Below, one piece after another: positions 16,928 to 27,046 of a DNA stretch of 64,000 bases. The stretch lies in assembly GCF_003795125.1 (NCBI RefSeq), contig NZ_CP027783.1, positions 1,922,001 to 1,986,000 on the forward strand, written 5' to 3'. Each line of letters begins with the position of its first letter. Position 1 is the first letter of the stretch. The DNA comes from Tetragenococcus osmophilus. Lineage in GTDB: Bacteria > Bacillota > Bacilli > Lactobacillales > Enterococcaceae. The position numbers and the translations under genes are program-made. The notes beneath the pieces are model-generated. The model had not been told where the DNA came from, did no database searches, and was given only the letters and a program-made list of their open reading frames with translations.

Positions 16928-17986
16928 ATGGACGTGAATATTTTTGAAGCTTTGGAATGGACCCAGTGGAAAACGTTGTCGCTTGAACTCAAAACACAGG
17001 TAATGAACCAAGTATTAAAGTATTTTGTTAGTCCTTTAAAAAAAGTTTCTGATGTTACTTACCAACAATTTGAATTAGATGGGGTTAAATGCGGTACCTT
17101 TGAATGCTCTATTGATAACCAACGTTTTGTCTTAGTGCCTGGTAATCAAGCAGCAATACTAGGGTGGCAGTCGGGCGTACAAGGTATTTCGCGTAATTTG
17201 TGGGATCAAACACCTTTAAAAGAAAGCCAAGCTTATCGTAGAGCCCTCAGGAATTATGGGCTGAAAACCGCTGAGGATTGGGAAATTTTTGTGAACGAAT
17301 CAACCACCCCGCTACGTAAGCAAATGATTGCGCCTATGCTTGTTCAAAAAAATTCTCAACCAGTAGGAACAACCTATATTGGAGAATTGGACCTAATTAC
17401 AGGTGAATTTTCGGGAGAAAGTGGAAAGTTTACTTCAATAAAGCCTTCTTTTTTTAGCTATATTAGACAACCCCAATCTTTAGAAGAAAGCCTTCGTATG
17501 GAACTACCTAAAGAAATTTTTGAAGAAAATAGTTTTTACGCTTTGCTTTCTGAAAAAAATGAAAAGTACACAATTTACGAGCACGAATCCTGCGATTTTT
17601 ATTGCTTATTGGAAAAAATGGAAGAAGAGCTTTTTGACTTATTAACTGAAGATCAATGGGAGTACGCGGCTTCTGGTGCGACTCGTAAATTATTTCGTTG
17701 GGGAAATGAGTTGGAAGAAGATGAGAGCTCTTATGGAAGGCAAATTAGTAAGAAAATACAGCAAGCGAATATGTTCGGATTATACTTTTCAGATCGTTTG
17801 GATCACTGGGAAATTACACGCTCTATGTATTTAAAATTAGAAAAGGCGGAAAAAATAGGACATCCTTTGTTGGATCATCTCCCTTTGTCTTCTTATTATC
17901 GTTCGCGGAATATTTTAGTAGGTAGTCAGCCGATTTCTCCTTGTGATTTTCATTTTCGTAAAGCGATTATTATTCAAAACGGCTAA
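16928..17986 (+). CDS. Formylglycine-generating-enzyme-like (SUMF1 fold) protein, divergent
   Basis: The 352-residue protein carries a divergent SUMF1/FGE-like domain in its C-terminal half: LTEDQWEYAASGATRKLFRWGNEL (about 240-263) and the later ANMFGLYFSDRLDHWEITRS correspond to the fold's usual EWEYAARGG...YPWGNE and NVWEW segments, ending FHFRKAIII. The paired catalytic cysteines of true formylglycine-generating enzymes are not evident, so sulfatase maturation is unlikely. The N-terminal half is unassigned. The ATG at 16928 sits one base after GGGGAG; GTG 16934 has better spacing and may be the true start. It stands between divergent and T-box-controlled neighbours. Function is unknown. 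Confidence 0.5.
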   Translation: MDVNIFEALEWTQWKTLSLELKTQVMNQVLKYFVSPLKKVSDVTYQQFELDGVKCGTFECSIDNQRFVLVPGNQAAILGWQSGVQGISRNLWDQTPLKESQAYRRALRNYGLKTAEDWEIFVNESTTPLRKQMIAPMLVQKNSQPVGTTYIGELDLITGEFSGESGKFTSIKPSFFSYIRQPQSLEESLRMELPKEIFEENSFYALLSEKNEKYTIYEHESCDFYCLLEKMEEELFDLLTEDQWEYAASGATRKLFRWGNELEEDESSYGRQISKKIQQANMFGLYFSDRLDHWEITRSMYLKLEKAEKIGHPLLDHLPLSSYYRSRNILVGSQPISPCDFHFRKAIIIQNG

Positions 17987-18013
17987 AGTTTTCACAGAGC
18001 GCGTTAAAATGAA

Positions 18014-18042
18014 TTGACAATTTCAGAAAATTTGCCTATACT
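18014..18042 (+). promoter_or_regulatory. Promoter of the alaS T-box transcript
   Basis: Consensus TTGACA (18014-18019), a 17-bp spacer and TATACT (18037-18042) place the transcription start near 18049. Confidence 0.85.
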
Positions 18043-18048
18043 TTGAAA

Positions 18049-18270
18049 GGAATAAAGGATATGGTCAAAGATAGCAAACCTTTACAGAAAGCTTTTCATG
18101 CTGAGAGAAAGCAAGGCGGTTTTTGGCTGCTCCCTTGTAGCTAGATTGGTAGAAATATCAACGCAACTTCGGCGTTATAGAAGTTTAAGAGGTAATGATA
18201 GACATCATTGCAAACAAGGTGGTACCGCGTGTAGACGTCCTTAGCTTGCAAAGATGTCTTTTTAATTTTT
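18049..18270 (+). promoter_or_regulatory. T-box riboswitch controlling alaS
   Basis: The conserved T-box sequence AAGGTGGTACCGCG is at 18216-18229, just before a terminator-like helix (AGACGTC with GATGTCT and a T run near 18258). About 165 nt of structured leader precede it, with a Stem I region and GA-rich AGAGA motif. Uncharged tRNA-Ala is expected to bind and allow readthrough. The assignment to alanine rests on the downstream gene; a GCT codon is present in the TTGGCTGCTCCC region, but I could not place the specifier loop with certainty. Confidence 0.9.
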
Positions 18271-18307
18271 AAGAGTAATCGTTAATTTAATTTTAAGGAG
18301 AATAGTT

Positions 18308-20947
18308 ATGAAAGAATTATCAAGTTCTGAAGTTCGTCAAATGTTTTTAGATTTTTTTCAAACAAAAGGGCATGCAATTGAACCTAGCGCTTCGCTTATT
18401 CCAGTGGATGATCCTACATTATTATGGATTAATTCTGGCGTAGCGACGTTGAAAAAATATTTTGATGGGACTGTGGTTCCTGAGAACTTACGAATTGTAA
18501 ACGCACAAAAATCAATACGTACAAATGACATTGAAAACGTAGGTAGAACAGCTAGACACCAAACAATGTTTGAAATGCTAGGTAATTTTTCTTTGGGAGA
18601 CTACTTTAAAAAAGAAGCATTGCAGTGGGCTTGGGAATTTTTAACCTCGCCTAAGTGGATTGGTTTTGACCCAGAACGGTTGTATGTAACAGTTTATCCT
18701 AAAGACGAAGAAGCCAAGAGAATATGGCAAGAAGAAATTGGTCTTAGTTCTGATCATATTATAGAAATGGAGGATAATTTCTGGGATATAGGAGCTGGTC
18801 CAAGTGGTCCGGATACAGAGATCTTTTATGATCGGGGACAAAAGTTTAACGATCTATCCGCTGATGACCCTGAAAATTATCCAGGTGGAGAAAACGAACG
18901 TTACTTAGAAATTTGGAATCTTGTTTTTTCTGAGTTTAATCATAAACCAGATGATACTTATGAACCCTTACCCAATAAAAACATTGATACAGGGATGGGC
19001 TTAGAACGTATTGTTTCAGTTATTCAAGACGCGCCCACAAATTTTGAAACAGATTTGTTTATGCCAATTATTCGCGAGATTGAACAAATCAGTGGTCAAG
19101 TAAAATATGGCGCAAATCAAGAAACAGATGTCTCTTTTAGAGTAATAGCGGATCATATACGTGCACTGGCTTTTGCTATTGCAGATGGTGCACTTCCTTC
19201 TAATGAAGGAAGAGGATATGTTTTACGTCGCTTGCTACGACGAGCAGTGATGCACGGCCAAAAATTGGGCATTAATCAAGCTTTTTTGTATCGACTTGTT
19301 GGTACTGTGGGTAATATTATGTCCAGCTATTATCCTGAAGTCCTTAAACAACAAGCATTTGTTGAAAAAGTCATCAAAACAGAAGAGCAGCGTTTCTATG
19401 AAACCATTAATGAAGGAATGGAAATTTTAGACCAATTATTAGCAAAAGAAAAAAGCGAACAATCACAAATGATTCAAGGAGCCGACATTTTTAAACTGTA
19501 TGATACCTATGGTTTCCCAGTTGAGTTAACTGAAGAGATTGCTTCAGGAGCAGGTTTTGCCGTAGATCATGCAGGTTTTGAAGAAGAAATGCAAGCTCAA
19601 CGTGAACGTGCTCGTAATGCCCGTAACAAAGAACAATCGATGAAGCTGCAATCTTCTTTATTGACAGAAGTAAATGTGGCTAGTGAATATGTTGGTTATA
19701 CGACTTTAGAAACAGAAAGTTCTTTATCTCTTATTATCCAAAATGAACAATTTAAGGATAGTATCTCTAGCGGACAAGCAGAAGTCATCTTCGCGCAAAC
19801 GCCCTTTTATGCAGAAATGGGTGGACAGGTTGCTGATACAGGCGTTATCATTGATCAAAGTGGGGAAACTTGTGCCGTTGTTACTGACGTGCAAAAAGCA
19901 CCTAAAGGACAGTACCTACATCAAATTGACGTGAAAAAAAATCTACAAAAAGAACAAACTTATACATTAAAAGTAGATAAAAAACGTCATAACAGTATAA
20001 TTAAAAATCATACTGCTACTCACTTATTGCATAAAGCATTAAAAGAAGTGCTAGGTTCTCAATCCAACCAAGCAGGTTCTTTGGTAGCTCCAGACTATTT
20101 GCGATTTGACTTTTCTCACTTTGGACAAATTACTGCTGAAGAACTGCAAAAAATGGAAAAGATTGTTAATGAAAAAATTTGGCAAGCCTTGCCTGTAACT
20201 ACAATCGAAACAGATATTGATACAGCTAAAGAAATGGGCGCTATGGCCTTATTTGGTGAAAAGTATGGTCACAATGTACGAGTCGTCAATATTTCTGATT
20301 GGTCGATTGAGCTTTGTGGAGGTAACCATGTAAAAAATACGGAGGATATTGGTACTTTTAAAATTACTTCTGAATCCGGCATTGGAGCTGGAGTTAGACG
20401 GATCGAAGCAGTAACGAGTAGAGAGGCTTATCAACTGTCTGTTCAACAAGAAGACAAGTTACGTAACGTAGCTGAATTGCTTAAATTACCAACGACAGAT
20501 AGCGTAGTGGATAAAACGGAACAATTGCAACAAGAATTAGAACAAGCGCTAAAAGAAAATGAACAATTATCTAGTAGGATAGCAAATCAACAAGCTGAAA
20601 ATGTTTTCCAAGATGTAAAATATATAAATGAGCTTTCTTATGTGAGTGCTCAAGTTGATGTAAAAGATATGAATCAATTACGTCAGTTAGCTGATCAATG
20701 GAAACAACAAAAAGTCTCTGATGTGCTTGTTTTAGCTACAGAAAATAATGGCAAGGCGAACTTATTAGCTGCAGTGACACCAGATAAAGTCAATGAAGGC
20801 ATTAAAGCGGGAGATTTAATTAAAGCTATTGCGCCTAAAGTTGGCGGTGGCGGCGGAGGTCGTCCAGATTTAGCTCAAGCTGGTGGAAAAAAACCTGAAG
20901 GTATTCCTCAAGCATTAGAAGAAGTTCGTCATTGGTTAGAAGGATAA
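18308..20947 (+). CDS. alaS: Alanyl-tRNA synthetase
   Basis: The 879-residue class II synthetase charges tRNA-Ala. The catalytic domain begins ELSSSEVRQMFLDFFQTKGH and includes FEMLGNFSLGDYFK. The editing domain has the zinc-binding HTATHLLHKAL and the later CGGNHV. A coiled-coil segment (about 725-760) joins to the C-Ala domain ending in GGGGGGRPDLAQAGG. Length matches bacterial enzymes. AAGGAG precedes the ATG. Expression is controlled by the T-box leader directly upstream, and an inverted repeat follows the gene. Confidence 0.97.
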   Translation: MKELSSSEVRQMFLDFFQTKGHAIEPSASLIPVDDPTLLWINSGVATLKKYFDGTVVPENLRIVNAQKSIRTNDIENVGRTARHQTMFEMLGNFSLGDYFKKEALQWAWEFLTSPKWIGFDPERLYVTVYPKDEEAKRIWQEEIGLSSDHIIEMEDNFWDIGAGPSGPDTEIFYDRGQKFNDLSADDPENYPGGENERYLEIWNLVFSEFNHKPDDTYEPLPNKNIDTGMGLERIVSVIQDAPTNFETDLFMPIIREIEQISGQVKYGANQETDVSFRVIADHIRALAFAIADGALPSNEGRGYVLRRLLRRAVMHGQKLGINQAFLYRLVGTVGNIMSSYYPEVLKQQAFVEKVIKTEEQRFYETINEGMEILDQLLAKEKSEQSQMIQGADIFKLYDTYGFPVELTEEIASGAGFAVDHAGFEEEMQAQRERARNARNKEQSMKLQSSLLTEVNVASEYVGYTTLETESSLSLIIQNEQFKDSISSGQAEVIFAQTPFYAEMGGQVADTGVIIDQSGETCAVVTDVQKAPKGQYLHQIDVKKNLQKEQTYTLKVDKKRHNSIIKNHTATHLLHKALKEVLGSQSNQAGSLVAPDYLRFDFSHFGQITAEELQKMEKIVNEKIWQALPVTTIETDIDTAKEMGAMALFGEKYGHNVRVVNISDWSIELCGGNHVKNTEDIGTFKITSESGIGAGVRRIEAVTSREAYQLSVQQEDKLRNVAELLKLPTTDSVVDKTEQLQQELEQALKENEQLSSRIANQQAENVFQDVKYINELSYVSAQVDVKDMNQLRQLADQWKQQKVSDVLVLATENNGKANLLAAVTPDKVNEGIKAGDLIKAIAPKVGGGGGGRPDLAQAGGKKPEGIPQALEEVRHWLEG

Positions 20948-20956
20948 ACGTGCTAT

Positions 20957-21006
20957 AGGTTGGAAAAAATGCCAGTTGTATGTATTGATTTTTTCCAACC
21001 TTCGTT
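20957..21006 (+). terminator. Inverted repeat after alaS, probable terminator
   Basis: AGGTTGGAAAAAAT (from 20957) pairs with ATTTTTTCCAACCT ending near 21001. The following tract is only moderately T-rich. Confidence 0.6.
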
Positions 21007-21119
21007 ATTTTCTTTGTTTAGCAACTGTTATTTTTAAGTGTTTCACGATAAAATGAAGATAAGAGCCATTATTTTGTTTCGTCCGTTGATTTTAAATCAT
21101 AATAAGGAGTTTCCTGATA

Positions 21120-22271
21120 ATGCTTGAACGTTTAGTTGAAAGGCTTATAAAAAATAAAAATAAAGAAGAACAACGGACAAAAGTGGGGCAAATAGCCGGT
21201 GTTTTAGGCCTAATTTCAAACATTGTTTTATTTTTTGGCAAACTCTTTGTCGGTTTTATTGCTAATTCAGTGGCTATTATGGCAGATGCTGTGAACAGCT
21301 TGTCCGATATGGTTTCTTCTATTCTAACTTTAGTTGGTTTTAAAGTAGCTGCAAAACCAGCAGACAAAAAACACCCATATGGACATGAACGTTTTGAATA
21401 TATTAGCGGTTTAGCGGTCTCATTTGTCATTATTCTAGTGGGACTTCAATTTTTACAAAGCTCGTTTAATAAAATTCTTGAACCAGAAAGTACTACATTT
21501 TCTTTAGGTATATTCATTGTTTTATTGGCTTCTATTGTAATTAAAATTTGGCAACTGAGTATGTATAAGCGGCTTGGGCAAAAAATAGGTTCCCAAACTT
21601 TACAAGCTTCAGGAAAAGATAGTTTAAATGACGTATTTACAACAGTAACTGTATTGCTTTCTGCTTTAATAGAGCATTTGACAAGTTGGCAAATTGATGG
21701 ATTTATTGGTTTTATCTTAGCTCTTTATATTATTTATACTGGAATTCGTATGATAAAAGATTTTATTGATGAATTACTAGGCAGTCGACCTTCTGATCAA
21801 CAAATCCAAATGATGGAAGCAAAGTTGGCAAGTTATCCTTTGATCTTAGGTTATCATGATCTTTTAATCCATAATTATGGTCCTCAAAGTAAGTTTGCTT
21901 CAGTACATGTGGAAATTGATGCTAGTTGGAGTTTAACTTACGCCCATCAAATCATTGATATGATTGAAAAAGATTTTCAGGAAAATCTTGAAGTAGAGCT
22001 TGTCTGTCACTTAGATCCTGTGGCTATTCATGACGCTCAGTTCTTGAAAATTAATAAAGAACTAATGAATATCTTGGCCGATTTTAACGAAGGGCTAAAA
22101 ATGCATGACTTACGTATAAAAGATAACAATATATTGCAATTTGATCTGGTTATACCAGAAGGAATTACGGAGAATGAGCAACAACTACTAGCTGAAATAC
22201 GCCAAGCAGTTAGCAAAAGAATTGGTGATTATCAATTAGATGTTAGGCTTGACCATAACTATTTATTATGA
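21120..22271 (+). CDS. Cation diffusion facilitator (CDF) metal efflux protein
   Basis: The 383-residue protein is a CDF transporter that exports divalent metals such as Zn, Mn or Fe in exchange for protons. It has about six membrane helices and the two HD/DD metal-binding patterns: ADAVNSLSDMVSS in helix 2 and ASGKDSLNDVFTT in helix 5, with the KKHPYGHERFEY loop. The C-terminal cytoplasmic domain contains HxH-type positions (SVHVEIDASW, LVCHLDP) and is longer than in minimal members. DxxxD in helix 2 with DxxxD in helix 5 suggests Mn rather than Zn, but this is weak evidence. Cardiolipin synthase follows directly. Confidence 0.88.
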   Translation: MLERLVERLIKNKNKEEQRTKVGQIAGVLGLISNIVLFFGKLFVGFIANSVAIMADAVNSLSDMVSSILTLVGFKVAAKPADKKHPYGHERFEYISGLAVSFVIILVGLQFLQSSFNKILEPESTTFSLGIFIVLLASIVIKIWQLSMYKRLGQKIGSQTLQASGKDSLNDVFTTVTVLLSALIEHLTSWQIDGFIGFILALYIIYTGIRMIKDFIDELLGSRPSDQQIQMMEAKLASYPLILGYHDLLIHNYGPQSKFASVHVEIDASWSLTYAHQIIDMIEKDFQENLEVELVCHLDPVAIHDAQFLKINKELMNILADFNEGLKMHDLRIKDNNILQFDLVIPEGITENEQQLLAEIRQAVSKRIGDYQLDVRLDHNYLL

Positions 22272-22282
22272 GGGGGAACCTA

Positions 22283-23749
22283 ATGGATTTAAGGACAGAT
22301 TTAGCCATCCTATACCAAATTTTTTGGGGCTTAGTACTTATCAATACGGTAGTTGCATTTATTACTGTATTTCGTAGACCTCGTTCAATTACAAGCATTC
22401 TTGCTTGGATGATGACATTAGTTTTTCTTCCAGGAATTGGCTTTCTTTTGTATGCTTTTTGCGGTAGAGGGATTGATAGAGAAACTGTCTATCTTTTTAG
22501 CGAACAGCATCAAAAAAGAATTAAAGAAATCAACGAGATGATTGAAAAAAACAATGAAGGCTATGAGCCTAAAGCTTATACCTATGAAGCAATTTTACTA
22601 AAACATTATTTTTCTAATATGGACGAATCACCTTTAACAAGAGGAAATCATGTCGAATTTTTTACTGATGGTCAAGAAAAGTTTTCCCATTTGTTCGCAG
22701 ATATTGAAAAGGCGCAAGATAACGTGCACGTGGAATACTATGCTTTTTTTGATGATAATATCGGTAACTCTTTTTTAGATCTTTTAGTAAAAAAAGCAAG
22801 AGAAGGAGTGGAAGTTCGTTTAGTATTTGACCCGTGGGGCGGACGAACGACCGAACGATTTTTTAAGCCATTAAAAGAAGCAGGGGGAAAAGTTATTCCC
22901 TTTATTACTTCAAGAAACATCATTCGAAAAACTCGTTTAAATTATCACTTACATCGCAAAATTGTGGTTATAGATGGCGAAATTGGCTGGACTGGTGGTT
23001 TTAACGTAGGTGATCAATATGTGGGAACTTCAGAAAAATTTGGCTATTGGCGAGACACTCATGCCAGAATCGTTGGAACAGCCTCTTTTTCTCTTCAGGA
23101 GATATTTATCCGTGACTGGAACGCTTCAATAAGAAACAAAGAAGACTTATTAGAATACGAGGATCGCTATTTTGTTATTCCTAAGCAAGTAGGTCATGCA
23201 GATGTGCCTTTGCAAATTGTCGCAGATGGTCCTGAGTCGATTGAACGTATTATTGAAGGTGGTTTTATTAAGACCATCGTTTCAGCTAAAGAAAGGGTTT
23301 GGATTCAGTCCCCTTATTTGATTCCTGATGATTCGATGACAAGCGCCTTACAAATTGCAATTCGTTCTGGTGTGGATGTACGTATCATGATTCCTTGCAT
23401 GCCTGATCATCCATTTATCTACCGAGCAACTCAGTATTATGCAAACTTATTTCAAAAAATCGGCGCCCAAATTTATATTTATAACGGAGGCTTTATTCAT
23501 GCAAAAACTATAGTTGCTGATGATTCGATTGTCTCTTTTGGCACGACGAACCAAGATATCCGAAGTTATGATCTTAATTTTGAAGTGAGTGCTTTTGGTT
23601 ATGATGAGAAGTTGAATAAAGAACTGGCTAGAATTTTTGAAGAAGATATGGAATATAGTGCTTTATTAACTCAAGATATGATCGATCAACAGTCGTATTG
23701 GTTAAAATTCAAACAAAACTTTTCCCGCTTATTATCACCGATTCTCTGA
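22283..23749 (+). CDS. cls: Cardiolipin synthase
   Basis: The 488-residue membrane enzyme condenses two phosphatidylglycerol molecules to cardiolipin. Two N-terminal membrane helices are followed by two phospholipase D HKD motifs: HRKIVVIDGEIGWTGGFN and HAKTIVADDSIVSFGTTN. An earlier ATG at 22268 overlaps the previous stop, but the GAGGGGG ribosome binding site lies between the two ATGs, so translation should start at 22283. It is coupled closely to the CDF gene. The end overlaps the convergent RNase H gene by 15 bp. Confidence 0.92.
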   Translation: MDLRTDLAILYQIFWGLVLINTVVAFITVFRRPRSITSILAWMMTLVFLPGIGFLLYAFCGRGIDRETVYLFSEQHQKRIKEINEMIEKNNEGYEPKAYTYEAILLKHYFSNMDESPLTRGNHVEFFTDGQEKFSHLFADIEKAQDNVHVEYYAFFDDNIGNSFLDLLVKKAREGVEVRLVFDPWGGRTTERFFKPLKEAGGKVIPFITSRNIIRKTRLNYHLHRKIVVIDGEIGWTGGFNVGDQYVGTSEKFGYWRDTHARIVGTASFSLQEIFIRDWNASIRNKEDLLEYEDRYFVIPKQVGHADVPLQIVADGPESIERIIEGGFIKTIVSAKERVWIQSPYLIPDDSMTSALQIAIRSGVDVRIMIPCMPDHPFIYRATQYYANLFQKIGAQIYIYNGGFIHAKTIVADDSIVSFGTTNQDIRSYDLNFEVSAFGYDEKLNKELARIFEEDMEYSALLTQDMIDQQSYWLKFKQNFSRLLSPIL

Positions 23750-24148
23750 TTTAAGTGCTTTTTGCAAACCTTGTCTTGCTAAGTGATCGGCGCCTTTATT
23801 GTTAGCTTCTGGAATCCACTTGATAAATAAAAGTGAAAAATTTTGCAATTTTATTTGAATTTCATTTAAGAATTTTTTGAATTCTGGGTTTTTCGTATAG
23901 TTTTTCTGGATAGTCTGCGCTAAAATTTTACTATCGGTATAGACTAAAATAGTTTGTGTATGTAGATGACGTTCACACAAATCATCAAGTAGATAGCTAA
24001 AAACTGCAAATTCTGCTTGATGATTTGTTAATAAGTCGGAAAATGCAAATGAGTCTTGCTCGTAAAGCTCATTATTTAAAAGAACAATTCCGCCTCCACT
24101 TGGTCCGGGATTTCCTTTGGTAGAAGCATCGATATACGCTTTTATCAT
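23735..24148 (-). CDS. RNase HI-like protein
   Basis: The 137-residue protein is an RNase H-fold nuclease of the short RnhA-like group found in Gram-positive bacteria. The four acidic active-site residues can be placed: Asp in AYIDASTKGNPGPSGGG, Glu in NHQAEFAVF, Asp in LVYTDSK, and Asp in NKGADHLARQG. It would cut RNA in RNA-DNA hybrids. The basic protrusion of E. coli RNase HI is missing, as usual in this subgroup. A GGAGG-type site precedes the start on the - strand. Confidence 0.85.
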   Translation of the reverse strand: MIKAYIDASTKGNPGPSGGGIVLLNNELYEQDSFAFSDLLTNHQAEFAVFSYLLDDLCERHLHTQTILVYTDSKILAQTIQKNYTKNPEFKKFLNEIQIKLQNFSLLFIKWIPEANNKGADHLARQGLQKALKSENR

Positions 24149-24230
24149 CTTTTAACCTCCTTTAAATACTGTTTAGGCAATTTGATTATAATACATAAAA
24201 TTTTTAAATGATAGATGGAAGGAGAGCAAC

Positions 24231-24626
24231 TTGAAAAATTACAAAATTCGCTGGCAGCCCGAACGTTCTTTAGCTATTATTTACTGGTCGATTACATTGA
24301 TCTTTTTGTTTTTAGGCTCGACATTTATTTTAGAACGAGCTGAAGTTCATTGGAAAAGTATGGTTTTTTTCCTGATATTTTTAGTATTAGCTTATTGTGG
24401 TTATCGTCGAGCTCTTATTATTCATAAAAACGGGCTACAAATCAATTATGCTCGTTTCTGGAAAACAGATTATTTTACATTTGACCAAATTGATTCTATT
24501 CGCATAGCGGGAAGTCTATTAGTGATTCGCTTAAAAAGACATACATTAGAGCTACATTTAAGTAAAAAGCAAGTAAAGAAACTTTGTAGCGCTCTACCAG
24601 ACTGGGTTCCAGTGGAGACTGTTTAG
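24231..24626 (+). CDS. ebsA: EbsA-family membrane protein
   Basis: The 131-residue protein has two adjacent membrane helices (about residues 14-33 and 42-60) followed by a beta-rich cytoplasmic tail (FWKTDYFTFDQIDSIRIAGSLLVIRLK), a PH-like arrangement seen in EbsA proteins of enterococci. EbsA was first described next to RNase H-like and YbaK-like genes in connection with aggregation substance, but its molecular role is unclear. The start is TTG with GGAAGGAG upstream. An EbsC/YbaK-family gene exists in this window but 36 kb away. Confidence 0.65.
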   Translation: MKNYKIRWQPERSLAIIYWSITLIFLFLGSTFILERAEVHWKSMVFFLIFLVLAYCGYRRALIIHKNGLQINYARFWKTDYFTFDQIDSIRIAGSLLVIRLKRHTLELHLSKKQVKKLCSALPDWVPVETV

Positions 24627-24674
24627 GAAAATAACTATTTCGTTTTAAATAAAATAAGGAAAGAAGGGAAGTCT

Positions 24675-26336
24675 TTGTTATCAGATATAGAAATTGCACA
24701 AAAAGCTAACTTAGCCCCCATTGAACAAATTGCTCAGAAATTAGGACTTTTTCAGGAAGATGTTGAGCCTTATGGAAAATATAAAGCTAAAGTTTCATTA
24801 CCTGAAAGCACGTCAAACGATATGGGCAAATTAATTCTGGTGACTTCTATTAATCCAACGCCAGCAGGCGAAGGAAAAACGACGGTTTCTATCGGCTTAG
24901 CAGACGGTTTAAATCAAATACATAAAAAAGCGGTATTAGCTTTAAGAGAACCATCACTAGGGCCGGTTATGGGCCTAAAAGGCGGCGCGACAGGTGGAGG
25001 ATACTCTCAAGTATTACCTATGGAAGATATTAACTTACATTTTACTGGCGATATCCATGCCATCACGGCGGCTAATAACGCTCTTTCAGCTTTAATTGAT
25101 AACCATATTCATCAAGGAAATGAATTGGAGATAGATCCACAACAAATTATTTGGAAGAGATCTCTAGACATTAATGATCGTGCTTTACGTCATACTGTCG
25201 TAGGGTTAGGGAATAAAGCTCAAGGTGTTCCTCATGAAGAGGGGTTTGATATTAGTGTAGCTAGCGAAATTATGGCTATTTTATGTCTAGCAAATGACCT
25301 AGCAGATTTAAAAACACGTTTAGCAAAAATTGTTATTGGTTATACTTATCAAAATAAGCCAGTAACTGTTCATGATTTGCAAGTTGAAGGAGCTTTGGCT
25401 CTTTTGCTTAAAGAAGCGATTAAACCTAACTTGGTACAAACCATGGAACAAACGCCTGCTTTTATTCATGGCGGTCCTTTTGCTAATATTGCTCATGGTT
25501 GTAATAGTGTTGCTGCGACAAAAACAGCCTTGCAATTGGGTGACTATACAGTGACAGAAGCTGGGTTTGGGGCTGATTTAGGCGCAGAAAAATTTCTAGA
25601 TATCAAAGTTCCGAGTTTAGATAAAGCTCCTGATGCTATCGTAATGGTAGCTACAATACGAGCTTTGAAAATGCATGGCGGCTTAACCACTGAACAATTA
25701 GCTAATGAAGATTTGTCTGCTTTAAAAAAAGGTTTTGCTAATTTAAAAAAACATATAAACAATATGCAAAATTATGGACTACCTGTTGTAGTAGCGATTA
25801 ATGAATTTGCTTTAGATCAAGAAAATGAACTACTTTATCTGCAAGAGCTATGTCAAGAAATTAGTGTAACTGCGGTTTTAAGTTCTGCTTGGGAAAATGG
25901 TGGACCAGGAGCTACGGAGTTAGCTAGTACGGTTGTTTCTACTATCGAGAAAAATGAAGCAAATTATAAACGTTTATATCAAAATCAATTGCCACTAGAG
26001 GATAAAATCAAAGAGGTTGCTCAAAAGATTTATGGCGCTAGTGACGTTGTATTTGAGAAAAAAGCAAAAAAACAGTTAAAAGACTTTAAAACGTTTGGTT
26101 GGGATTTGCTGCCGATTTGTATTGCTAAAACGCAATATTCTCTGTCAGATGATGCAAGCTTGCTGGGTGTACCGCAGAATTTTACGCTTAATGTCAAAGA
26201 AATTCAGCCTAAAATGGGAGCAGGTTTTTTAGTTGTTTTAACGGGAAATATTTTAACGATGCCAGGCCTTCCTAAAAGACCAGCAGCTTTAGACATGGAT
26301 GTTGATGACTCAGGAAGAGTTAGTGGATTGTTTTGA
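24675..26336 (+). CDS. fhs: Formate-tetrahydrofolate ligase
   Basis: The 553-residue enzyme makes 10-formyl-tetrahydrofolate from formate, ATP and tetrahydrofolate for purine and fMet-tRNA synthesis. The ATP-binding loop [14 protein letters not shown] and the family segments [22 protein letters not shown] and FTGDIHAI are clear. Length is normal. The start is TTG at 24675 with AAGAAGGGAAG upstream. It is followed closely by the CBS-domain gene. Confidence 0.96.
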   Translation: MLSDIEIAQKANLAPIEQIAQKLGLFQEDVEPYGKYKAKVSLPESTSNDMGKLILVTSINPTPAGEGKTTVSIGLADGLNQIHKKAVLALREPSLGPVMGLKGGATGGGYSQVLPMEDINLHFTGDIHAITAANNALSALIDNHIHQGNELEIDPQQIIWKRSLDINDRALRHTVVGLGNKAQGVPHEEGFDISVASEIMAILCLANDLADLKTRLAKIVIGYTYQNKPVTVHDLQVEGALALLLKEAIKPNLVQTMEQTPAFIHGGPFANIAHGCNSVAATKTALQLGDYTVTEAGFGADLGAEKFLDIKVPSLDKAPDAIVMVATIRALKMHGGLTTEQLANEDLSALKKGFANLKKHINNMQNYGLPVVVAINEFALDQENELLYLQELCQEISVTAVLSSAWENGGPGATELASTVVSTIEKNEANYKRLYQNQLPLEDKIKEVAQKIYGASDVVFEKKAKKQLKDFKTFGWDLLPICIAKTQYSLSDDASLLGVPQNFTLNVKEIQPKMGAGFLVVLTGNILTMPGLPKRPAALDMDVDDSGRVSGLF

Positions 26337-26362
26337 TCGCTAGACAAAGAAGGAGGAAATAG

Positions 26363-27046
26363 ATGGGAGAGCGCGCAGATACTTTTTTAAGTTGTTTTAA
26401 TCGAATCGAAAAATGGATGAATGATCAGCTAGATAATCCACAAAATATGGGTTTTAATCAGATGGTACGTCGCTTAAGTAATAGAGAGACATTACCCGTA
26501 AAGTCTTATGAGAATGATCTATTACAAATTTCGCAGTTACGTAACGCCATTGTTCATGAACAAATTGGAGAAGATTTTGTCATTGCAGAACCTAACCAGT
26601 GGATTGTAGACCGTATACAAAAAATTGAATCCGACTTAATTCAGCCAGAAACGGTTATTCCTCGTTTTGCCAAAAATGTTACTGGTTTCGAGCAGGATAT
26701 CCCGATTATTGAGTTGCTAAAAATTGTAGCTGCTAGACGTTATTCTCAGTTTCCTTTGTATAAAAAAGGCGATTTTCAAGGCCTCATCACACTAAAAGCA
26801 CTTGGTTATTGGTTTGCTAAAGAAAGAGTCAAAGGCAAGATTGATTTAAAAAATCGCACAGCCAAAGATTTGATTATTACAGATGGTAAACAAACAAACT
26901 TTGCTTTTGTAGCAAAGGATACGACGATTAATGAGGTCGAACAAAAATTCCGCAATAATAGATTATTAGATGCAGTTTTTATTACAAAAGATGGAAATCC
27001 AAACGGGAATTTACTCGGTATCGTCCGTCCCCGGGATATCTTTTAA
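26363..27046 (+). CDS. CBS-domain protein with an N-terminal helical region
   Basis: The 227-residue protein has a helical N-terminal domain (1-90) and a C-terminal CBS pair (about 105-227: KIVAARRYSQFPLYKKGDFQGLITLKALGYW and AKDTTINEVEQKFRNNRLLDAVFITKDG). CBS pairs sense adenine nucleotides. The N-terminal domain contains QLRNAIVHEQ, an R-x4-H arrangement (Arg60, His65) like that of HEPN domains, but this is a short motif only. It overlaps the lspA start by one base (TAATG), so the two are translationally coupled. Function is unknown. Confidence 0.65.
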   Translation: MGERADTFLSCFNRIEKWMNDQLDNPQNMGFNQMVRRLSNRETLPVKSYENDLLQISQLRNAIVHEQIGEDFVIAEPNQWIVDRIQKIESDLIQPETVIPRFAKNVTGFEQDIPIIELLKIVAARRYSQFPLYKKGDFQGLITLKALGYWFAKERVKGKIDLKNRTAKDLIITDGKQTNFAFVAKDTTINEVEQKFRNNRLLDAVFITKDGNPNGNLLGIVRPRDIF

